From Betaproteobacteria bacterium HGW-Betaproteobacteria-16 (GTDB lineage: Bacteria; Pseudomonadota; Gammaproteobacteria; Burkholderiales; Burkholderiaceae_C): a stretch of DNA of 64,000 nucleotides. A program made the translations under genes and the position numbers. Every line of letters begins with the position of its first letter. The first letter of the stretch is position 1. The stretch covers positions 1-64,000 of the forward strand of contig PHCQ01000016.1 of the NCBI GenBank assembly GCA_002840835.1, in the 5' to 3' direction. The notes beneath the pieces were generated by a model. That model did no database searches. It saw nothing but the letters and a program-made list of their open reading frames with translations, and had not been told where the DNA came from. Below are positions 26,936-36,751 of the stretch, piece by piece.

Positions 26936-28156
26936 ATGGAATCACAAGGCGAATTCGCGCCCACACAAACGCTGCCTGATGAAAGCGACCCCAAGAGCCA
27001 CAGAAACCGCACGCTCGATGTGCGCTTCACGGGCTCCGGCAGCGAGTATTTCCGCATCTGGATCGTCAACCTGCTGTTGACCCTGGTCACCTTGACCTTG
27101 TACTGGCCCTTCGCGCGCGCCCGGCGCATGGCCTACTTCCAGAACAACACCCTCGTCGGCGGCGACCCGCTGGGTTTTCATGCCGATCCCTGGAAGATGT
27201 TCCGTGGCTACATGGTCATGCTGGTCCTGGGCATTGGCTACTGGGCGATCACGAATTTCGTGCCGTCCTTGTCGTGGGTACCGTTTCTGGTGCTCATGGT
27301 GCTCTGGCCAGCCTTGTGGCGTGCTTCCCTCCAGTTCCGTCTTCGCAACACCAGCTGGCGCGGCGTGCGTTTTGCGTTTGAGGGGGATTTGAAGTCGGCC
27401 TACCTGGCGATGTTGCCGTTTTTTCTACCGGGTCTTGCATTCGTATTGGCCATCCCGGCGCTGGAAGCGGACGAGAAGATGGTCGGCGGATCGGCGCAGG
27501 TCGCTGCCGCTGCGATGGGTCTGGTGACGCTGGTTTTCATGGTGCTCGCGCCCTGGTTCTGGGTGCGCATGAAACGCTATCAGCATGGCGGTTACAGCTT
27601 TGCCCAGGAACGCACCGAGCTGCAACTGGGCGCAGGCCAGATGTACCTGCTGTTCTTCAAACTGCTGGGCGTGATCCTGCTGGTGCTGCTGGCGGCCGTG
27701 GCGCTGGCCTTGGCCATTGTGGCACTCACCGTGGGCGTGGCGGCGGTCACGGACGGATTTGGGCGCGGCGCGGGAAGGAGTGCGATGGTGTTCATTCCGA
27801 TTGCCATCTTCGCCTGCTTCTACATCGCCATGCCACTGATCCTGGGGCCTTACGCCGCATCCCGTACCCAGAACCTGCTATGGGACAACACCCGCAGCGA
27901 ACAGTTGACGTTCCAGAGCCAGTTGCGCTTTCGCAGCCTGTTCCGCGTCACCCTGGTGAACTGGCTGCTGATCGTGATCACGCTTGGCCTTTACTGGCCC
28001 TTTGCCAAGGTGCGCACCGCACGGGTCAAGCTCGAAGCCATGGCGGTCGATGTGGATGGCGACGTGGACCAGTGGCTGGTGAAAGCGCAGCAGCGAGACA
28101 AGGGTGTGCTGGGCGACGCTGCCGGCGATTTCTTCGGCATGGACATGGGCCTGTGA
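26936..28156 (+). CDS. DUF898 / YjgN family membrane protein
   Basis: A 406-aa inner-membrane protein with about eight hydrophobic segments. It carries an internal duplication: the segment around residues 38-66 (VNLLLTLVTLTLYWPFARAR) is echoed near 334-364 (VNWLLIVITLGLYWPFAKVR), as in E. coli YjgN. A strong GGAGG lies just before the ATG. The stop overlaps the M48 protease start (TGATG), indicating coupling. The function is unknown; the pairing suggests the two proteins work together in envelope maintenance. Confidence 0.85.
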   Translation: MESQGEFAPTQTLPDESDPKSHRNRTLDVRFTGSGSEYFRIWIVNLLLTLVTLTLYWPFARARRMAYFQNNTLVGGDPLGFHADPWKMFRGYMVMLVLGIGYWAITNFVPSLSWVPFLVLMVLWPALWRASLQFRLRNTSWRGVRFAFEGDLKSAYLAMLPFFLPGLAFVLAIPALEADEKMVGGSAQVAAAAMGLVTLVFMVLAPWFWVRMKRYQHGGYSFAQERTELQLGAGQMYLLFFKLLGVILLVLLAAVALALAIVALTVGVAAVTDGFGRGAGRSAMVFIPIAIFACFYIAMPLILGPYAASRTQNLLWDNTRSEQLTFQSQLRFRSLFRVTLVNWLLIVITLGLYWPFAKVRTARVKLEAMAVDVDGDVDQWLVKAQQRDKGVLGDAAGDFFGMDMGL

Positions 28157-29223
28157 TGCTGCCGGATGAGCCCATCGTCACCCGCTGGTTTGATGGACAA
28201 AGCCCCCGGGCACGCAAGGTGCGCCTTCGCATCGAAGGGGCCGAACTGCTCATGCACACCGGTGTCGAGGTTCGTCACTACCCGCTGAACGAGGTGCGAT
28301 GGCCCGAACGGCGTTCGCACGGTCAGCGCCAGACCGACCTGCCCGACGGCGGCATGATCCAGCATGCCGATGCTGTGGAATGGGACGCGTGGTGGCAGGC
28401 CAACCACCAGATGGAAAGCCCCATCGTGGGCTGGATGCAGAGCTGGCGCGCCACACTCATGGCCATGGCTGGCACGGTGGTGTTTCTTGCGGCCGCCTGG
28501 GTGTGGGGTGTGCCCTGGCTGAGCCAGACGCTGGCCCACGCCGTGCCGGACTCATTGGAGGTTCGCGTCGGTCAGCAAAGCCTGCAGCAGCTGGATCGCC
28601 TGTTTCTGGAACCGAGCAAGCTCCCTGAAGCGCAGCAGGCCGACCTTCGCAATCGCTTCGAAAGGGTGGTGGAACAGGCCTACCCGGCGGGCGATGCGCC
28701 GCCCTGGCAGCTCTCGTTCCATGCCTCCGAGATACTGGGTGCCAATGCGTTTGCCTTGCCAGGCGGCTACATCGTCATGACCGACGAACTGGTCGAATTG
28801 CTGAAAGACCAGCCTGACGCCATCGTGGGTGTGCTCTCCCATGAGCTCGCTCACGTGCAGCACCGCGACGGCATGGACATGATGGTCCGCGCCAGCCTGG
28901 TGAGCGCGCTCGTGGGCGTGGTGCTGGGCGACGCCAGCGGCTTCATCGCTACCGTGCCCGCCACGCTGGCCACCCAGTCCTACTCCCGCGACGCCGAGCG
29001 CCGCGCCGACGCGCATGCAGCCAGCATGTTGCACGCAGCCGGGCTCTCGCCATCAGCGATGGCAGTGTTCTTTGAGCGCATGCAGGAGGAAGATCGAGGT
29101 GACGACGAAAAGGGCAAGGCGAACAAAGACGAGGACAAGGAAGGGGTGGCACTGCCCATTGCCATCTCCAGTCACCCTGACCACGGCGAGCGCATCCGGT
29201 TCTTCAGGGAGTGGAAGCAATAG
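28156..29223 (+). CDS. M48 family metallopeptidase
   Basis: A 355-aa membrane-anchored zinc protease. One transmembrane segment lies near residues 96-118 after a cytoplasmic N-terminal domain. The zinc site is HELAH (H229, E230, H233) with a downstream glutamate E281 (RDAERRADAHA). This resembles the Oma1/HtpX-like M48 group acting on periplasmic or membrane proteins. The lysine/aspartate-rich stretch near 315-330 (GKANKDEDKEG) is a probable flexible linker. The ATG overlaps the upstream DUF898 stop; structured repeat copy D follows immediately. Confidence 0.9.
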   Translation: MLPDEPIVTRWFDGQSPRARKVRLRIEGAELLMHTGVEVRHYPLNEVRWPERRSHGQRQTDLPDGGMIQHADAVEWDAWWQANHQMESPIVGWMQSWRATLMAMAGTVVFLAAAWVWGVPWLSQTLAHAVPDSLEVRVGQQSLQQLDRLFLEPSKLPEAQQADLRNRFERVVEQAYPAGDAPPWQLSFHASEILGANAFALPGGYIVMTDELVELLKDQPDAIVGVLSHELAHVQHRDGMDMMVRASLVSALVGVVLGDASGFIATVPATLATQSYSRDAERRADAHAASMLHAAGLSPSAMAVFFERMQEEDRGDDEKGKANKDEDKEGVALPIAISSHPDHGERIRFFREWKQ

Positions 29224-29227
29224 GAGC

Positions 29228-29339
29228 ACCCCCCTGCGCCGCTGACGCGGCTTCCCCCCTCTCTGGCGCCTTCGGCTTGGAGGGGGGACGGCGCCTTGGG
29301 CCGGCAGAGCCGGACCCTTGGCGCCCCTGGAATGGATGG
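29228..29339 (+). repeat. Three-hairpin 3' repeat, copy D
   Basis: It begins 5 nt after the M48 protease stop. A TGCGCCGCTGACGCGG stem, a C-run/G-run hairpin around GGCGCCTTCGGC, then GGCGCC...GGCGCC enclosing GGCCGGCAGAGCCGG, ending CCTGGAATGGATGG. Nearly the same sequence as copy B. Confidence 0.85.
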
Positions 29340-29396
29340 ACCTTACGCCGGTGGCGTGATGGCTTTTGCTGCGTGGCTTGACACAGTCTGATCAGA

Positions 29397-30563
29397 CTAC
29401 AACACCAGCCGCTTGGCATACCCTGTCATTTCGAGGTAGCCGCGTCCCACCGTCTTGCCCCTATCGTTCAGCAGCTCTGACAGGCCTTCCCAGTAGATGG
29501 TGCCGGTGCTCTGGCGGCTGTCGAGTTCTTGTGCGTCGATCACTGCGTGAACGCTGAAGCGGCCAGCGGGCGTGGTGATGGTCCATGCGACGGGGTAGGT
29601 GGCGCGGGTGAGGGGGCTGGTCCAGGTGCGCAGGGGTTCGAAGTGCACGGCATCGGCGGCGAACCGCTGACCGGCCATTGGCGCGTTGGCATCGGTCGCG
29701 CTGCGAAAGGAGCCACCGGCCCACAGGGCGCTGCCGTCCTGCCGGCGCAGCCGGAAGGCGGTGAGGCTGTCGCCGTTGAACAGGTTCATGCCGATCCAGT
29801 CCCAGCCCACGGCGTCATGCGCCAGCACGGCTTCGCTCCATTCGTGGTCCAGCCAGGCCGTGCCTTTCACGTCGAACCGTTGGCCGCGCACCGTGAGCGC
29901 GGCCTGCACCGTCAGTTGCGGGTGGGTGACGTAGAAGCTGGACTGGGCGGGTTCCGGCCCCTTGCGCGAAAAGCCCGCATCGCCTTGCAGTAGCAGGCCT
30001 TGCGTTGGGGTGGCGATCAGCTCAATGGCAATGTCGCTGCCTTCGATGCGCGACCGGTAGCGGCCGTCGGGCAGGCGCTGGAACGACCAGTCTCGTAGCA
30101 CCACCTGCGTGTCGCTTTCGCTGGCGAACACGCCGCGCTCGGTCTGCACGGGCGGCAGGCCATTCCACCGGGCGATGCGGTCGTCGTGCCACAGCTTGGC
30201 GCTTTGCACATCAGTGATGGCGGCGTGGGCGAACAGCAGTTGCCGTGCCGCCAGTCGGCTTTGCAGCGGCTGCGCTTCGTCCACGCGGCTTCGGAAAAAA
30301 GTGATCTGGTAGCCGAAGGCGCGGCCCTCGGCAGTTTGCCCGTGGCCGGTGAGGTACCACCATTCGGTGCGGGTGTCATTGTGGCTGCCGTGGTCGCGTG
30401 GAAAGGTCAGCGCGCGGGGTTGCAGCACGTCGCCCGGCGTGTGTGCAGATGCCTGTGCGCGCGCCAAGGGCAACACCAGAGCACCCGCTCCACCCAGCAG
30501 CACTCGCCGCCGGCTGAGCCGGGCAGCATCTGCCATCGCGGGGGGGGCCTGAATGAAGCTCAT
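29397..30563 (-). CDS. Exported lipocalin-like (AttH/CrtC-type) protein
   Basis: A 388-aa protein with a twin-arginine signal (SRRRVLLGG followed by a hydrophobic stretch and AQA, residues 17-36). The mature part has the AttH/carotenoid-1,2-hydratase-like pattern: [20 protein letters not shown], and WLDHEWSE with GWDWIGMNL. This two-lobed lipocalin-like fold is common in operons with FtsX-type ABC permeases, so it is probably a periplasmic partner for a hydrophobic ligand, not a carotenoid enzyme. The ATG overlaps the stop of the cysteine-synthase-like gene (ATGA), which fixes the start at 30563. Confidence 0.82.
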   Translation of the reverse strand: MSFIQAPPAMADAARLSRRRVLLGGAGALVLPLARAQASAHTPGDVLQPRALTFPRDHGSHNDTRTEWWYLTGHGQTAEGRAFGYQITFFRSRVDEAQPLQSRLAARQLLFAHAAITDVQSAKLWHDDRIARWNGLPPVQTERGVFASESDTQVVLRDWSFQRLPDGRYRSRIEGSDIAIELIATPTQGLLLQGDAGFSRKGPEPAQSSFYVTHPQLTVQAALTVRGQRFDVKGTAWLDHEWSEAVLAHDAVGWDWIGMNLFNGDSLTAFRLRRQDGSALWAGGSFRSATDANAPMAGQRFAADAVHFEPLRTWTSPLTRATYPVAWTITTPAGRFSVHAVIDAQELDSRQSTGTIYWEGLSELLNDRGKTVGRGYLEMTGYAKRLVL

Positions 30564-31630
30564 GCGCCTTGAAGCTGACCGGCGATGCGCGCGTTGGCGG
30601 TGGCGCAGTCGCCAAACTGCGCGCTGGCCCAGTCGGCGTCGAAGTAGGTGGGCCGGTAGCGTTCGCCGCTGTCGCACAAGAGCGAAAGGATGGCGCCGGT
30701 CTCGCCCCTGGCCTTCATCTCCAGGGCCAGTGTGAGCATGGCCACCAGATTGGTGCCAGTGGAAGGGCCCACGCGGCGGCCCAGCAATGCGGAGAGTGCA
30801 TGCATGGCTGCCAGCGAGTCGGTATTGGGCACTTCGATCATTCGATCCACCAGGCTGGGAATGAAGCTGGGTTCCACGCGTGGGCGGCCGATGCCTTCAA
30901 TGCGCGAGCCCGGCGCGGTGAGCGTGGTGTCGCCGCTGCGGTGGTAGGCGGCGAACACCGAGCCTTCCGGGTCGGCCACGCAGAGCTGGCTGGCGTGGCG
31001 CTGGTAGCGCAGGTAGCGGCCGATGGTGGCGCTGGTGCCGCCCGTGCCCGCGCCCACCACGATCCAGCGCGGCACCGGGTGGCGCTCGCGGGCCATCTGC
31101 TCGAACATGCTCTGGGCGATGTTGTTGTTGCCGCGCCAGTCGGTGGCGCGTTCGGCGTAGGTGAACTGGTCCATGTAATGGCCGCGCGTGTCCTGAGCCA
31201 GTTGCTGCGCGGCGGCATACACCTCACCAGCCTTTTCGACGAAGTGGCAGCGCCCGCCGTAGAACGTGATCTGGTCGACTTTTTCCTGTGAGGTGCTGCG
31301 CGGCATCACCGCGATGAAGGGGAGGCCGAGCAGGCGGGCGAAGTAGGCCTCGCTCACGGCGGTGGAGCCGCTGGAGGCTTCGACCACGGTGGTGCCTTCG
31401 TGCAGCCAGCCGTTGCACAGCGCGTACAAAAACAGCGAGCGCGCCAGCCGGTGTTTGAGGCTGCCGGTGGGGTGGGTGGATTCGTCCTTGAGGTACATGT
31501 CAATGCCGTGCGCGGCCCAGTGGGGCAGGGGCAGGGCGATGAGGTGCGTGTCAGCACTTCGGCAGAAGTCGGCGTCGATGAGGTCGATGGCCTGGTGGGT
31601 CCAGACTGGTGTGACTTTGGTGAGGTTCAT
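30560..31630 (-). CDS. PLP-dependent cysteine synthase family enzyme
   Basis: A 356-aa fold-type II pyridoxal-phosphate enzyme. The cofactor lysine is in [11 protein letters not shown] near residue 59, the substrate loop is EASSGSTA near 85, and the phosphate-binding loop is [12 protein letters not shown] near 194. These match the cysteine synthase/cystathionine-beta-synthase family, but the sequence is not a canonical CysK or CysM; the true substrate is uncertain. It sits between an FtsX-type permease gene (10-nt gap) and the AttH-like gene (ATGA overlap), so the three form one operon. Confidence 0.85.
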   Translation of the reverse strand: MNLTKVTPVWTHQAIDLIDADFCRSADTHLIALPLPHWAAHGIDMYLKDESTHPTGSLKHRLARSLFLYALCNGWLHEGTTVVEASSGSTAVSEAYFARLLGLPFIAVMPRSTSQEKVDQITFYGGRCHFVEKAGEVYAAAQQLAQDTRGHYMDQFTYAERATDWRGNNNIAQSMFEQMARERHPVPRWIVVGAGTGGTSATIGRYLRYQRHASQLCVADPEGSVFAAYHRSGDTTLTAPGSRIEGIGRPRVEPSFIPSLVDRMIEVPNTDSLAAMHALSALLGRRVGPSTGTNLVAMLTLALEMKARGETGAILSLLCDSGERYRPTYFDADWASAQFGDCATANARIAGQLQGA

Positions 31631-31640
31631 GGCGAGCGTT

Positions 31641-34232
31641 TTACCAGTCTTCTTTCACCGCCTGTACCGCGTCGCGGCTGGCCGCTGCGCGCCCGGCCAG
31701 CCAGGCGGTGGCCGTGCCTGCCAGCACCACGGCGAAGCACAGGGCCAGCAGCCGCGCCCAGGGCAGGGCGAGGTCCATGGTCCAGTGGAAGCTCTGCGGG
31801 TTCACCACGTGCACCAGCACCAGGCTCACTGCCAGCCCCAGCAGCAGGCCGGCGATGGCGCCCAGCACCGTCCACGCCAGGCCTTCGAGCGCCACCAGGC
31901 TGAGGATCTGCCGGCGCGTGAGCCCCAGGTGGGCGAGCAGACCGAATTCGCGTCGGCGAGCCAGCACCTGAGCACTGAAGCTGGCGGCCACGCCGAACAG
32001 GCCGATCGCAATGGCCACCGCCTGCAACCAGTAGGTCACGGCGAAGCTGCGGTCAAAAATGCGCAGCGATGTGGCACGGATCTGCCCGGCAGACGCGAAC
32101 TCGATCAGGTCTTCTGCGTCTTTCTCACTGGCCAGCGCGCGTATGGCTTCCTGTACCAAAGTTTCATCAGCGCCTTCGTCCAGATGCAGCGCCAGATCGT
32201 TCACCCGGTCGTCGCCAGAGAGGCGCACGAAGTGGGTCCTGTCCATCACCACGCTGCCATGCTGGCGAGCGTAGTCGCGCCACACGCCGGCCACAAAGAA
32301 GCGGGGCTCGGGTGTGCCCGCACGCACTGACGGAAAAGCCAGGCCCAGAGCCGGAAGCCAGCCGCCGGGTCGGGCGTCGTACAGGTCCAGCATGGCCTCG
32401 CTCACGTACACCAGTACCACGTCTTCGCCCACAGCCGCTGTGGGCACAGGCAGCGGGTTGCCGACCAGCGGCAAGCGCTGTCCGGTGGTGCCCGCGCCGT
32501 CCAGCGGCCTGGCCAGCAGCGCCACTGCGGGCAGCGTGGGGCTGAACTGCAGCGAGGTGGCGCGCAGCGGGTCCACCCGCGCCACGCCGGGCACCTGGCC
32601 CACCGCCTGCACAAAGTCGGTTGGCAGGGTGTTGCTCTCACTCAGCGTGCTGGCGGCTGCGCGCACATACAGCGGCGCTGGCAGCACGCCGTCGAGCCAC
32701 TGCGTCACCGAATCGCGAAAGCTCGCCACCATCACGGTGAGCGCCACCGACAGCGCCAGGCTGGCCACCACACCACTGGTGGCCACGGCGGCCGTTTCGC
32801 GCATGCGGCGTGAGCGCTCCACCGCCAGCAGCGGCAAGGCGTGGCGAGCCACCCAGGGCGCCAGCCTGTCGAGCAAGGCACTCACGCCCAGTGGCAGCGC
32901 CGCAATGCCCCCCACCAGCAACAGGCCCACGGAAAAATACGCGAACAAGGGAATGCCCGCCACTGGCGGCGCCCAGGCCAAAGCGCCCGCCAGCAACACC
33001 ATGGCCAGCGCCAGGGAATGGCCCCGGCGCGCGGAACCGTTGCCGGCACCGCCCAGGCCCTTGAGCGCGAGGGCCGGTGCCATTTGCGCGGTGGCGCGCG
33101 CGGGCCACCAGCCGCCCGTCACAGCGGCGGCCACCCCCAGCCCGCCATAGAGCAGCGCGGCCCACCATTGCCACTGCAAGGGTGGCGTGGCGCCAGAGAA
33201 ATAGCCGCCGCCCAGGTCTCCACCCAACAGACCCAGCGCCAGTGCCGCCAGCGCAGAGCCCAGTGCCACGCCCAGCACACTGCCCAGCAGACCCAGCAGG
33301 GCAGATTCGGCCAGCACCAGGCGCAGCCGTTCGCGTGCGGACAGCCCCAGCACGCCCAGCAAGGCGAACTGCTGCTGGCGCCGCGCCACCGACAACGACA
33401 GCACGCTGAACACCAGGAAGGCGCCAGTGAACAAAGCCACCAGTGCCAGCACAGTGAGGTTCACGCGGTAGGCCCTTGAGAGGTTGCTGACCCGCTCGGT
33501 GGCCTGTTCCGGGCGCTGCGCCACCACCTGCGGCGGCAGCGCCATCGATGCCAGCCAGGCGTCTGCCTGCGTGCCGGGTGTCAGGCGCAGGTCGATGCGG
33601 CTGATTGCGCCGACGCGGTCCATCAGGGCCTGCGCGGCGGCCACATCCATCACCAGCATGGGCGCACCCGGCGCGTTCACGGTGCCGGCCACGCGCACGG
33701 TGCGCAGGCTCAGGCCGCTTTGCACCTGCATCGTGGCGGGCAGTTCACCTTCCGTGCTGAGCGCCAGGCGGGCCGCCGGGTTCAGAAATACGGCGTCTGA
33801 TGCAAACAGGTCCAGACGCCGGCCCCCGGTGTCGTCGTCAGCCTGTTCAGTGCGCGGCATCAGTGCAGGCGACACACCGGCCACCGAGAGCGCGTCCACG
33901 CCCACCAGTTGTACATTCAGCTTTTCACCGCGCGCATCGAGCACCGCAGTCGACAGTGCCAGCACCGGGCTGGCCAGAGCCACGCCGGGGTGCGCACCCA
34001 CACGTTCCACCAGCGCATCGTCGAGCAGGCCTTGACGCGAACGCAGTTCCAGATCGGGCTGGCCGTTGACGGAACTGACCGCGCTGGAGAATTCAGCCAG
34101 GGCTGATGCGTTGATGAGGTGCACCGCAAACGCCAGCGCCACGCCCAGCATCACCGCCGCCACCGCCGACGCGTTGCGCCACGGGTGGTGGCGCAGTTCT
34201 TGCAATGAAAACGTGGTCAGCAGGGCGCGCAT
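31641..34232 (-). CDS. FtsX-type ABC transporter permease
   Basis: An 863-aa inner-membrane permease with two FtsX-like domains: a first transmembrane segment near residues 22-42, a large periplasmic region, a bundle of segments in the middle (about 245-480), a second periplasmic region, and three C-terminal segments. Such proteins (MacB/LolCE/YbbP-like) move lipids or hydrophobic molecules or transmit force when paired with a separate ATPase. No ATPase gene lies beside it. The ATG at 34232 ([10 protein letters not shown]) is preferred over a start at 34304. Confidence 0.88.
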   Translation of the reverse strand: MRALLTTFSLQELRHHPWRNASAVAAVMLGVALAFAVHLINASALAEFSSAVSSVNGQPDLELRSRQGLLDDALVERVGAHPGVALASPVLALSTAVLDARGEKLNVQLVGVDALSVAGVSPALMPRTEQADDDTGGRRLDLFASDAVFLNPAARLALSTEGELPATMQVQSGLSLRTVRVAGTVNAPGAPMLVMDVAAAQALMDRVGAISRIDLRLTPGTQADAWLASMALPPQVVAQRPEQATERVSNLSRAYRVNLTVLALVALFTGAFLVFSVLSLSVARRQQQFALLGVLGLSARERLRLVLAESALLGLLGSVLGVALGSALAALALGLLGGDLGGGYFSGATPPLQWQWWAALLYGGLGVAAAVTGGWWPARATAQMAPALALKGLGGAGNGSARRGHSLALAMVLLAGALAWAPPVAGIPLFAYFSVGLLLVGGIAALPLGVSALLDRLAPWVARHALPLLAVERSRRMRETAAVATSGVVASLALSVALTVMVASFRDSVTQWLDGVLPAPLYVRAAASTLSESNTLPTDFVQAVGQVPGVARVDPLRATSLQFSPTLPAVALLARPLDGAGTTGQRLPLVGNPLPVPTAAVGEDVVLVYVSEAMLDLYDARPGGWLPALGLAFPSVRAGTPEPRFFVAGVWRDYARQHGSVVMDRTHFVRLSGDDRVNDLALHLDEGADETLVQEAIRALASEKDAEDLIEFASAGQIRATSLRIFDRSFAVTYWLQAVAIAIGLFGVAASFSAQVLARRREFGLLAHLGLTRRQILSLVALEGLAWTVLGAIAGLLLGLAVSLVLVHVVNPQSFHWTMDLALPWARLLALCFAVVLAGTATAWLAGRAAASRDAVQAVKEDW

Positions 34233-34431
34233 GTTTTCGAGCTTACGCGCTCCAGTGAGTCCGCAACAAAAGGCTGAGCAAGACGTCTTCTGAAGGTGGG
34301 GCATCGCACAGATGGAACGTTCTGTGGAGCGTAAGATGGCCCACCGGTTGACAGGCTTTCACCGTTCATTGGCGCTGTTAGGCGCTACGCCCGCCACACT
34401 GGCGGCCAACATCTTTATTACGGTGTCACCC

Positions 34432-35325
34432 ATGGTCCGCATTCACCTCGCTATCGATCTGCAGTACGACGTGGCGCCCCCCAGCGCCGATTTCATCTTC
34501 AACGTGCAGGCCGCCCACGCGCCACAACAAAAAGTGGTGTGGGAAGAGCTGCAGGTCAGCCAGCCGGTGCCCATGGTCATGCACACCGACGCCGCCACCC
34601 GCAACCGCACCTTGCGCCTCACGGCCGGACCCGGCCCACTCACGTTGCGCTACCGCGCCACGCTGGACATCACCCACCATGTGGCGCAGCCCGACAGCGT
34701 GTTTGAAACCCCGGTGGCCCAGTTGCCCACCGAAGTGCTGAGCTACATCTATCCCAGCCGCTATTGCCAGTCCGACTGCGTGACCGCCATGGCCATGGAG
34801 CTGTTCGGGCAGCTGCCTCAGGGTTACCGAAGGGTGCAGGCCATCAAGGACTGGGTGCAGAGCCAGGTCACGTTCGAGTCCAACACCAGCAATTCCATGA
34901 CATCGGCGCTGGACACGCTCAACGACCACAAAGGCGTGTGTCGCGATTTCGCCCATCTCATGATCACCATGTGCCGTGCGCTGAACATCCCGGCCCGCTT
35001 CACCACCGCCATCGACTACGGTGCCGATCCGGCGCTGGGCCCCACAGATTTCCATGCCTACGTGGAGGTGTACCTGGGTCACCGCTGGTACATGTTCGAC
35101 CCATCGGGCACCGCCATTCCCATGGGCTTCATCCGCATTGGTACCGGGCGCGACGCGGCCGATGCCTCGTTTGCCACCATCTTCGGTGGCGTGAACGCCC
35201 AGGCGCCGCGCATCGACATCTCGGCTCAGGTGAATCCGCAGAACGGATGGCAGCTACCGGTGCACCGTGAAGAAGCGCTGTCCACCGACTCGGCATTCAC
35301 CTGGAACATGGTGGACACGGCCTGA
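34432..35325 (+). CDS. Transglutaminase-like family protein
   Basis: A 297-aa protein. The N-terminal half (residues 1-100) is a beta-rich transglutaminase-associated region. The core follows with the catalytic cysteine in GVCRDFAHL near residue 168, the histidine in DFHAYVEVYL near 209 and the aspartate in MFDPSGTA near 224, a complete Cys-His-Asp triad. These cysteine-peptidase-like proteins are cytoplasmic and their substrates are usually unknown. The ATG at 34432 removes an atypical 40-residue extension. It is divergent from the FtsX operon with about 200 nt between. Confidence 0.85.
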   Translation: MVRIHLAIDLQYDVAPPSADFIFNVQAAHAPQQKVVWEELQVSQPVPMVMHTDAATRNRTLRLTAGPGPLTLRYRATLDITHHVAQPDSVFETPVAQLPTEVLSYIYPSRYCQSDCVTAMAMELFGQLPQGYRRVQAIKDWVQSQVTFESNTSNSMTSALDTLNDHKGVCRDFAHLMITMCRALNIPARFTTAIDYGADPALGPTDFHAYVEVYLGHRWYMFDPSGTAIPMGFIRIGTGRDAADASFATIFGGVNAQAPRIDISAQVNPQNGWQLPVHREEALSTDSAFTWNMVDTA

Positions 35326-35392
35326 TCTGACGCCCGCTACGGCGCTTGTGGTCCAATAGCGGTTTTTCCTCCAACTTTCTCAGGATGCAGCC

Positions 35393-35563
35393 ATGGGCAA
35401 CAAAATCGTCACCGAAGCCGACCGCAGAGCCACCCCCCGTCCCACCCCCGTGCCTGGCGTTTCGCTGACCTCCCCCGGCCGCGGTCAACGCGTGAGCCTG
35501 GAGCGCGGCGTGGCCACGCGCAGCAAGAAGAACCCCGGCAAGCGCTCGAAGAAGGGCGGCTGA
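35393..35563 (+). CDS. Small basic protein, 56 aa
   Basis: An open frame starting MGNKIVTEADRRATPRPTPV and ending in a lysine/arginine-rich tail (SKKNPGKRSKKGG). AGGA is well placed before the ATG and a long hairpin follows 18 nt after the stop, so it has its own expression signals. It is proline-rich in the middle with no membrane segment or known motif. The basic tail suggests nucleic-acid or ribosome binding, but this is inference. It may also be cotranscribed with the transglutaminase-like gene 67 nt upstream. Confidence 0.65.
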   Translation: MGNKIVTEADRRATPRPTPVPGVSLTSPGRGQRVSLERGVATRSKKNPGKRSKKGG

Positions 35564-35581
35564 TCCGCCTTTGCGTTTCAC

Positions 35582-35633
35582 GCATCGCCCATGCAAAAGG
35601 CCCGCTCCAGCGGGCTTTTTGCATGGGCGATGC
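35582..35633 (+). terminator. Long bidirectional terminator hairpin (24-bp stem)
   Basis: A nearly perfect inverted repeat of 24 bp with a TCCA loop and a single G-T mismatch. The core GGCCCGC/GCGGGCT is followed by TTTTT on the plus strand, and AAAA before the stem serves the minus strand. It ends the small basic protein transcript and may also end minus-strand transcription. The stem continues well beyond the T-run, which is unusual. Confidence 0.88.
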
Positions 35634-35682
35634 TGCATTCAGTTGCTCCACCGCGCAGCGCGACCCACGACGCACGAAACGG

Positions 35683-35771
35683 TCCCATCCAGGGGCACCG
35701 CCGGGCTGGCTTTGCCAGACGGCCGGTGCCGCCCCCCTTGAGGGGGGTGACGCGAAGCGGCGCGGGGGGTG
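35683..35771 (-). repeat. Three-hairpin 3' repeat, copy E
   Basis: Read on the minus strand it starts 7 nt after the methyltransferase stop: CGCGCCGCTTCGCGTCA, CCCCCCTCAAGGGGGG, then GGCACC...GGTGCC enclosing CTGGCAAAGCCAG, ending CCTGGATGGG. It is the subtype closest to copy A. Confidence 0.82.
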
Positions 35772-35778
35772 TTCCCTT

Positions 35779-36429
35779 TCAGCGGGAAAACGTCAAAAAC
35801 CGCCCCTTGTAGGCCACGCCGTCTTCCAGCTCGCGGTCGGCCGTGCGCATGATGAGGCCATAGCCCAGCGCCGCCATTTCCTGCCCGAACGCGGCCCGGT
35901 TGCTCCGGTCCGGGTCCACCACGATCACCTCGCAGCCTGCGGCCGCATGCCGGTCGATGAAGCTGGCCAGTTGGGCTGGCTGCTGGCGCTCGTAGAGCAG
36001 GTCGCTGCCCACGATCAGGTCAAACCTGCCCAGCCAGGGGTTGGCCGTGGCCCAGTTGCCAGACGCGTAGCGCAGCGGGCCCAGGCGGTTGAGGCGCAGG
36101 TTCTCCTGCAGAAAGGACTCGGCCAGCGGGTGCCAGTCGCTGACCGTCACGTTGGCCCCCCGGCTGTGCAGCACCAGGCTGGTGAGTGCCAGGCCGGCAC
36201 CGATCTCCAGAATGCGTTGGCCGCGCAGTGGATGGGTCAGCATGGCCAGCGCCAGCACGCGTGCCGACGGCCACACTTGGCCGAACATCGACCAGCCGGC
36301 CGGCGGAATGCCTATGTCCCCCGAGGCATTCTGCGGATCGGCGTACTGCTGGTTGTCCACCAGGCTGCGGATCTGCCAGGGCGTGTTGCCCAGCAAAAGG
36401 GTTTCGGTCTTGACCTGGTAGCCGGGCAT
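35779..36429 (-). CDS. Class I SAM-dependent methyltransferase
   Basis: A 216-aa Rossmann-fold methyltransferase. The SAM-binding motif ILEIGAGLALTSLVL lies near residues 73-87, with VSDWHP near 97 and FDLIVGSDLLYE near 134. It resembles the small methyltransferase_16 (lysine/nicotinamide N-methyltransferase-like) group; the substrate is unknown. The ATG at 36429 has AAGGAAAG upstream; an in-frame ATG at 36480 is less likely. It is divergent from the thi operon. Confidence 0.8.
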   Translation of the reverse strand: MPGYQVKTETLLLGNTPWQIRSLVDNQQYADPQNASGDIGIPPAGWSMFGQVWPSARVLALAMLTHPLRGQRILEIGAGLALTSLVLHSRGANVTVSDWHPLAESFLQENLRLNRLGPLRYASGNWATANPWLGRFDLIVGSDLLYERQQPAQLASFIDRHAAAGCEVIVVDPDRSNRAAFGQEMAALGYGLIMRTADRELEDGVAYKGRFLTFSR

Positions 36430-36598
36430 GGGCTGCTTTCCTTGAAGTGGGAGCGTCGGGTGTTCAGATCGAACGGGCACAACGCTTCACAAGGACACAT
36501 TCCAGGGGAAAGCCATGCAGGCCGAAGAGGCACTGGCGTGCGCCAGGGGATTGGCGCTCGACCACATTAACACGCCCCCAGGTCTACAATGCAGGCCT

Positions 36599-36692
36599 TC
36601 ACCGGGGGTGCCTGACCAGTGCTGTTTTTGCGCTGGTCAAGGGCTGAGAAATACCCCTCTCACCTGATCTGGGTTGTGCCAGCGTAGGGAGC
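36599..36692 (+). ncRNA. TPP riboswitch (THI element)
   Basis: It has the core blocks of the thiamin pyrophosphate aptamer: GGGGGTGCC, GGGCTGAGAAATACCCC, ACCTGATCTGGGTTGTGCC and AGCGTAGGGA. A variable stem (GACCAGTGC...GCGCTGGTC) sits between the first two. It lies 60 nt upstream of the thiB start and should shut off thiBPQ expression when TPP is plentiful, probably at translation initiation as is usual in Proteobacteria. Confidence 0.97.
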
Positions 36693-36751
36693 GTGACAGA
36701 CCCTATCCGCCTTGCCGGAAACCGCCTCTGCCACCGCCCTTCGCGGCGTTC

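Noticed and set aside
30560..31630. Calling the PLP enzyme cysK or cysM
   Set aside because: It has the fold-type II motifs but differs from canonical O-acetylserine sulfhydrylases, and its operon context is transport rather than sulfur assimilation.
34312..34431. 40-residue N-terminal extension of the transglutaminase-like protein
   Set aside because: The extension looks unlike the family, and the ATG at 34432 begins the conserved beta-rich domain.
36599..36692. Possible coding start for the thiB protein inside the riboswitch (36674)
   Set aside because: The frame crosses the conserved aptamer bases, and the resulting N-terminus is Arg/Pro-rich without a signal peptide; starts at 36752 or 36770 are better.
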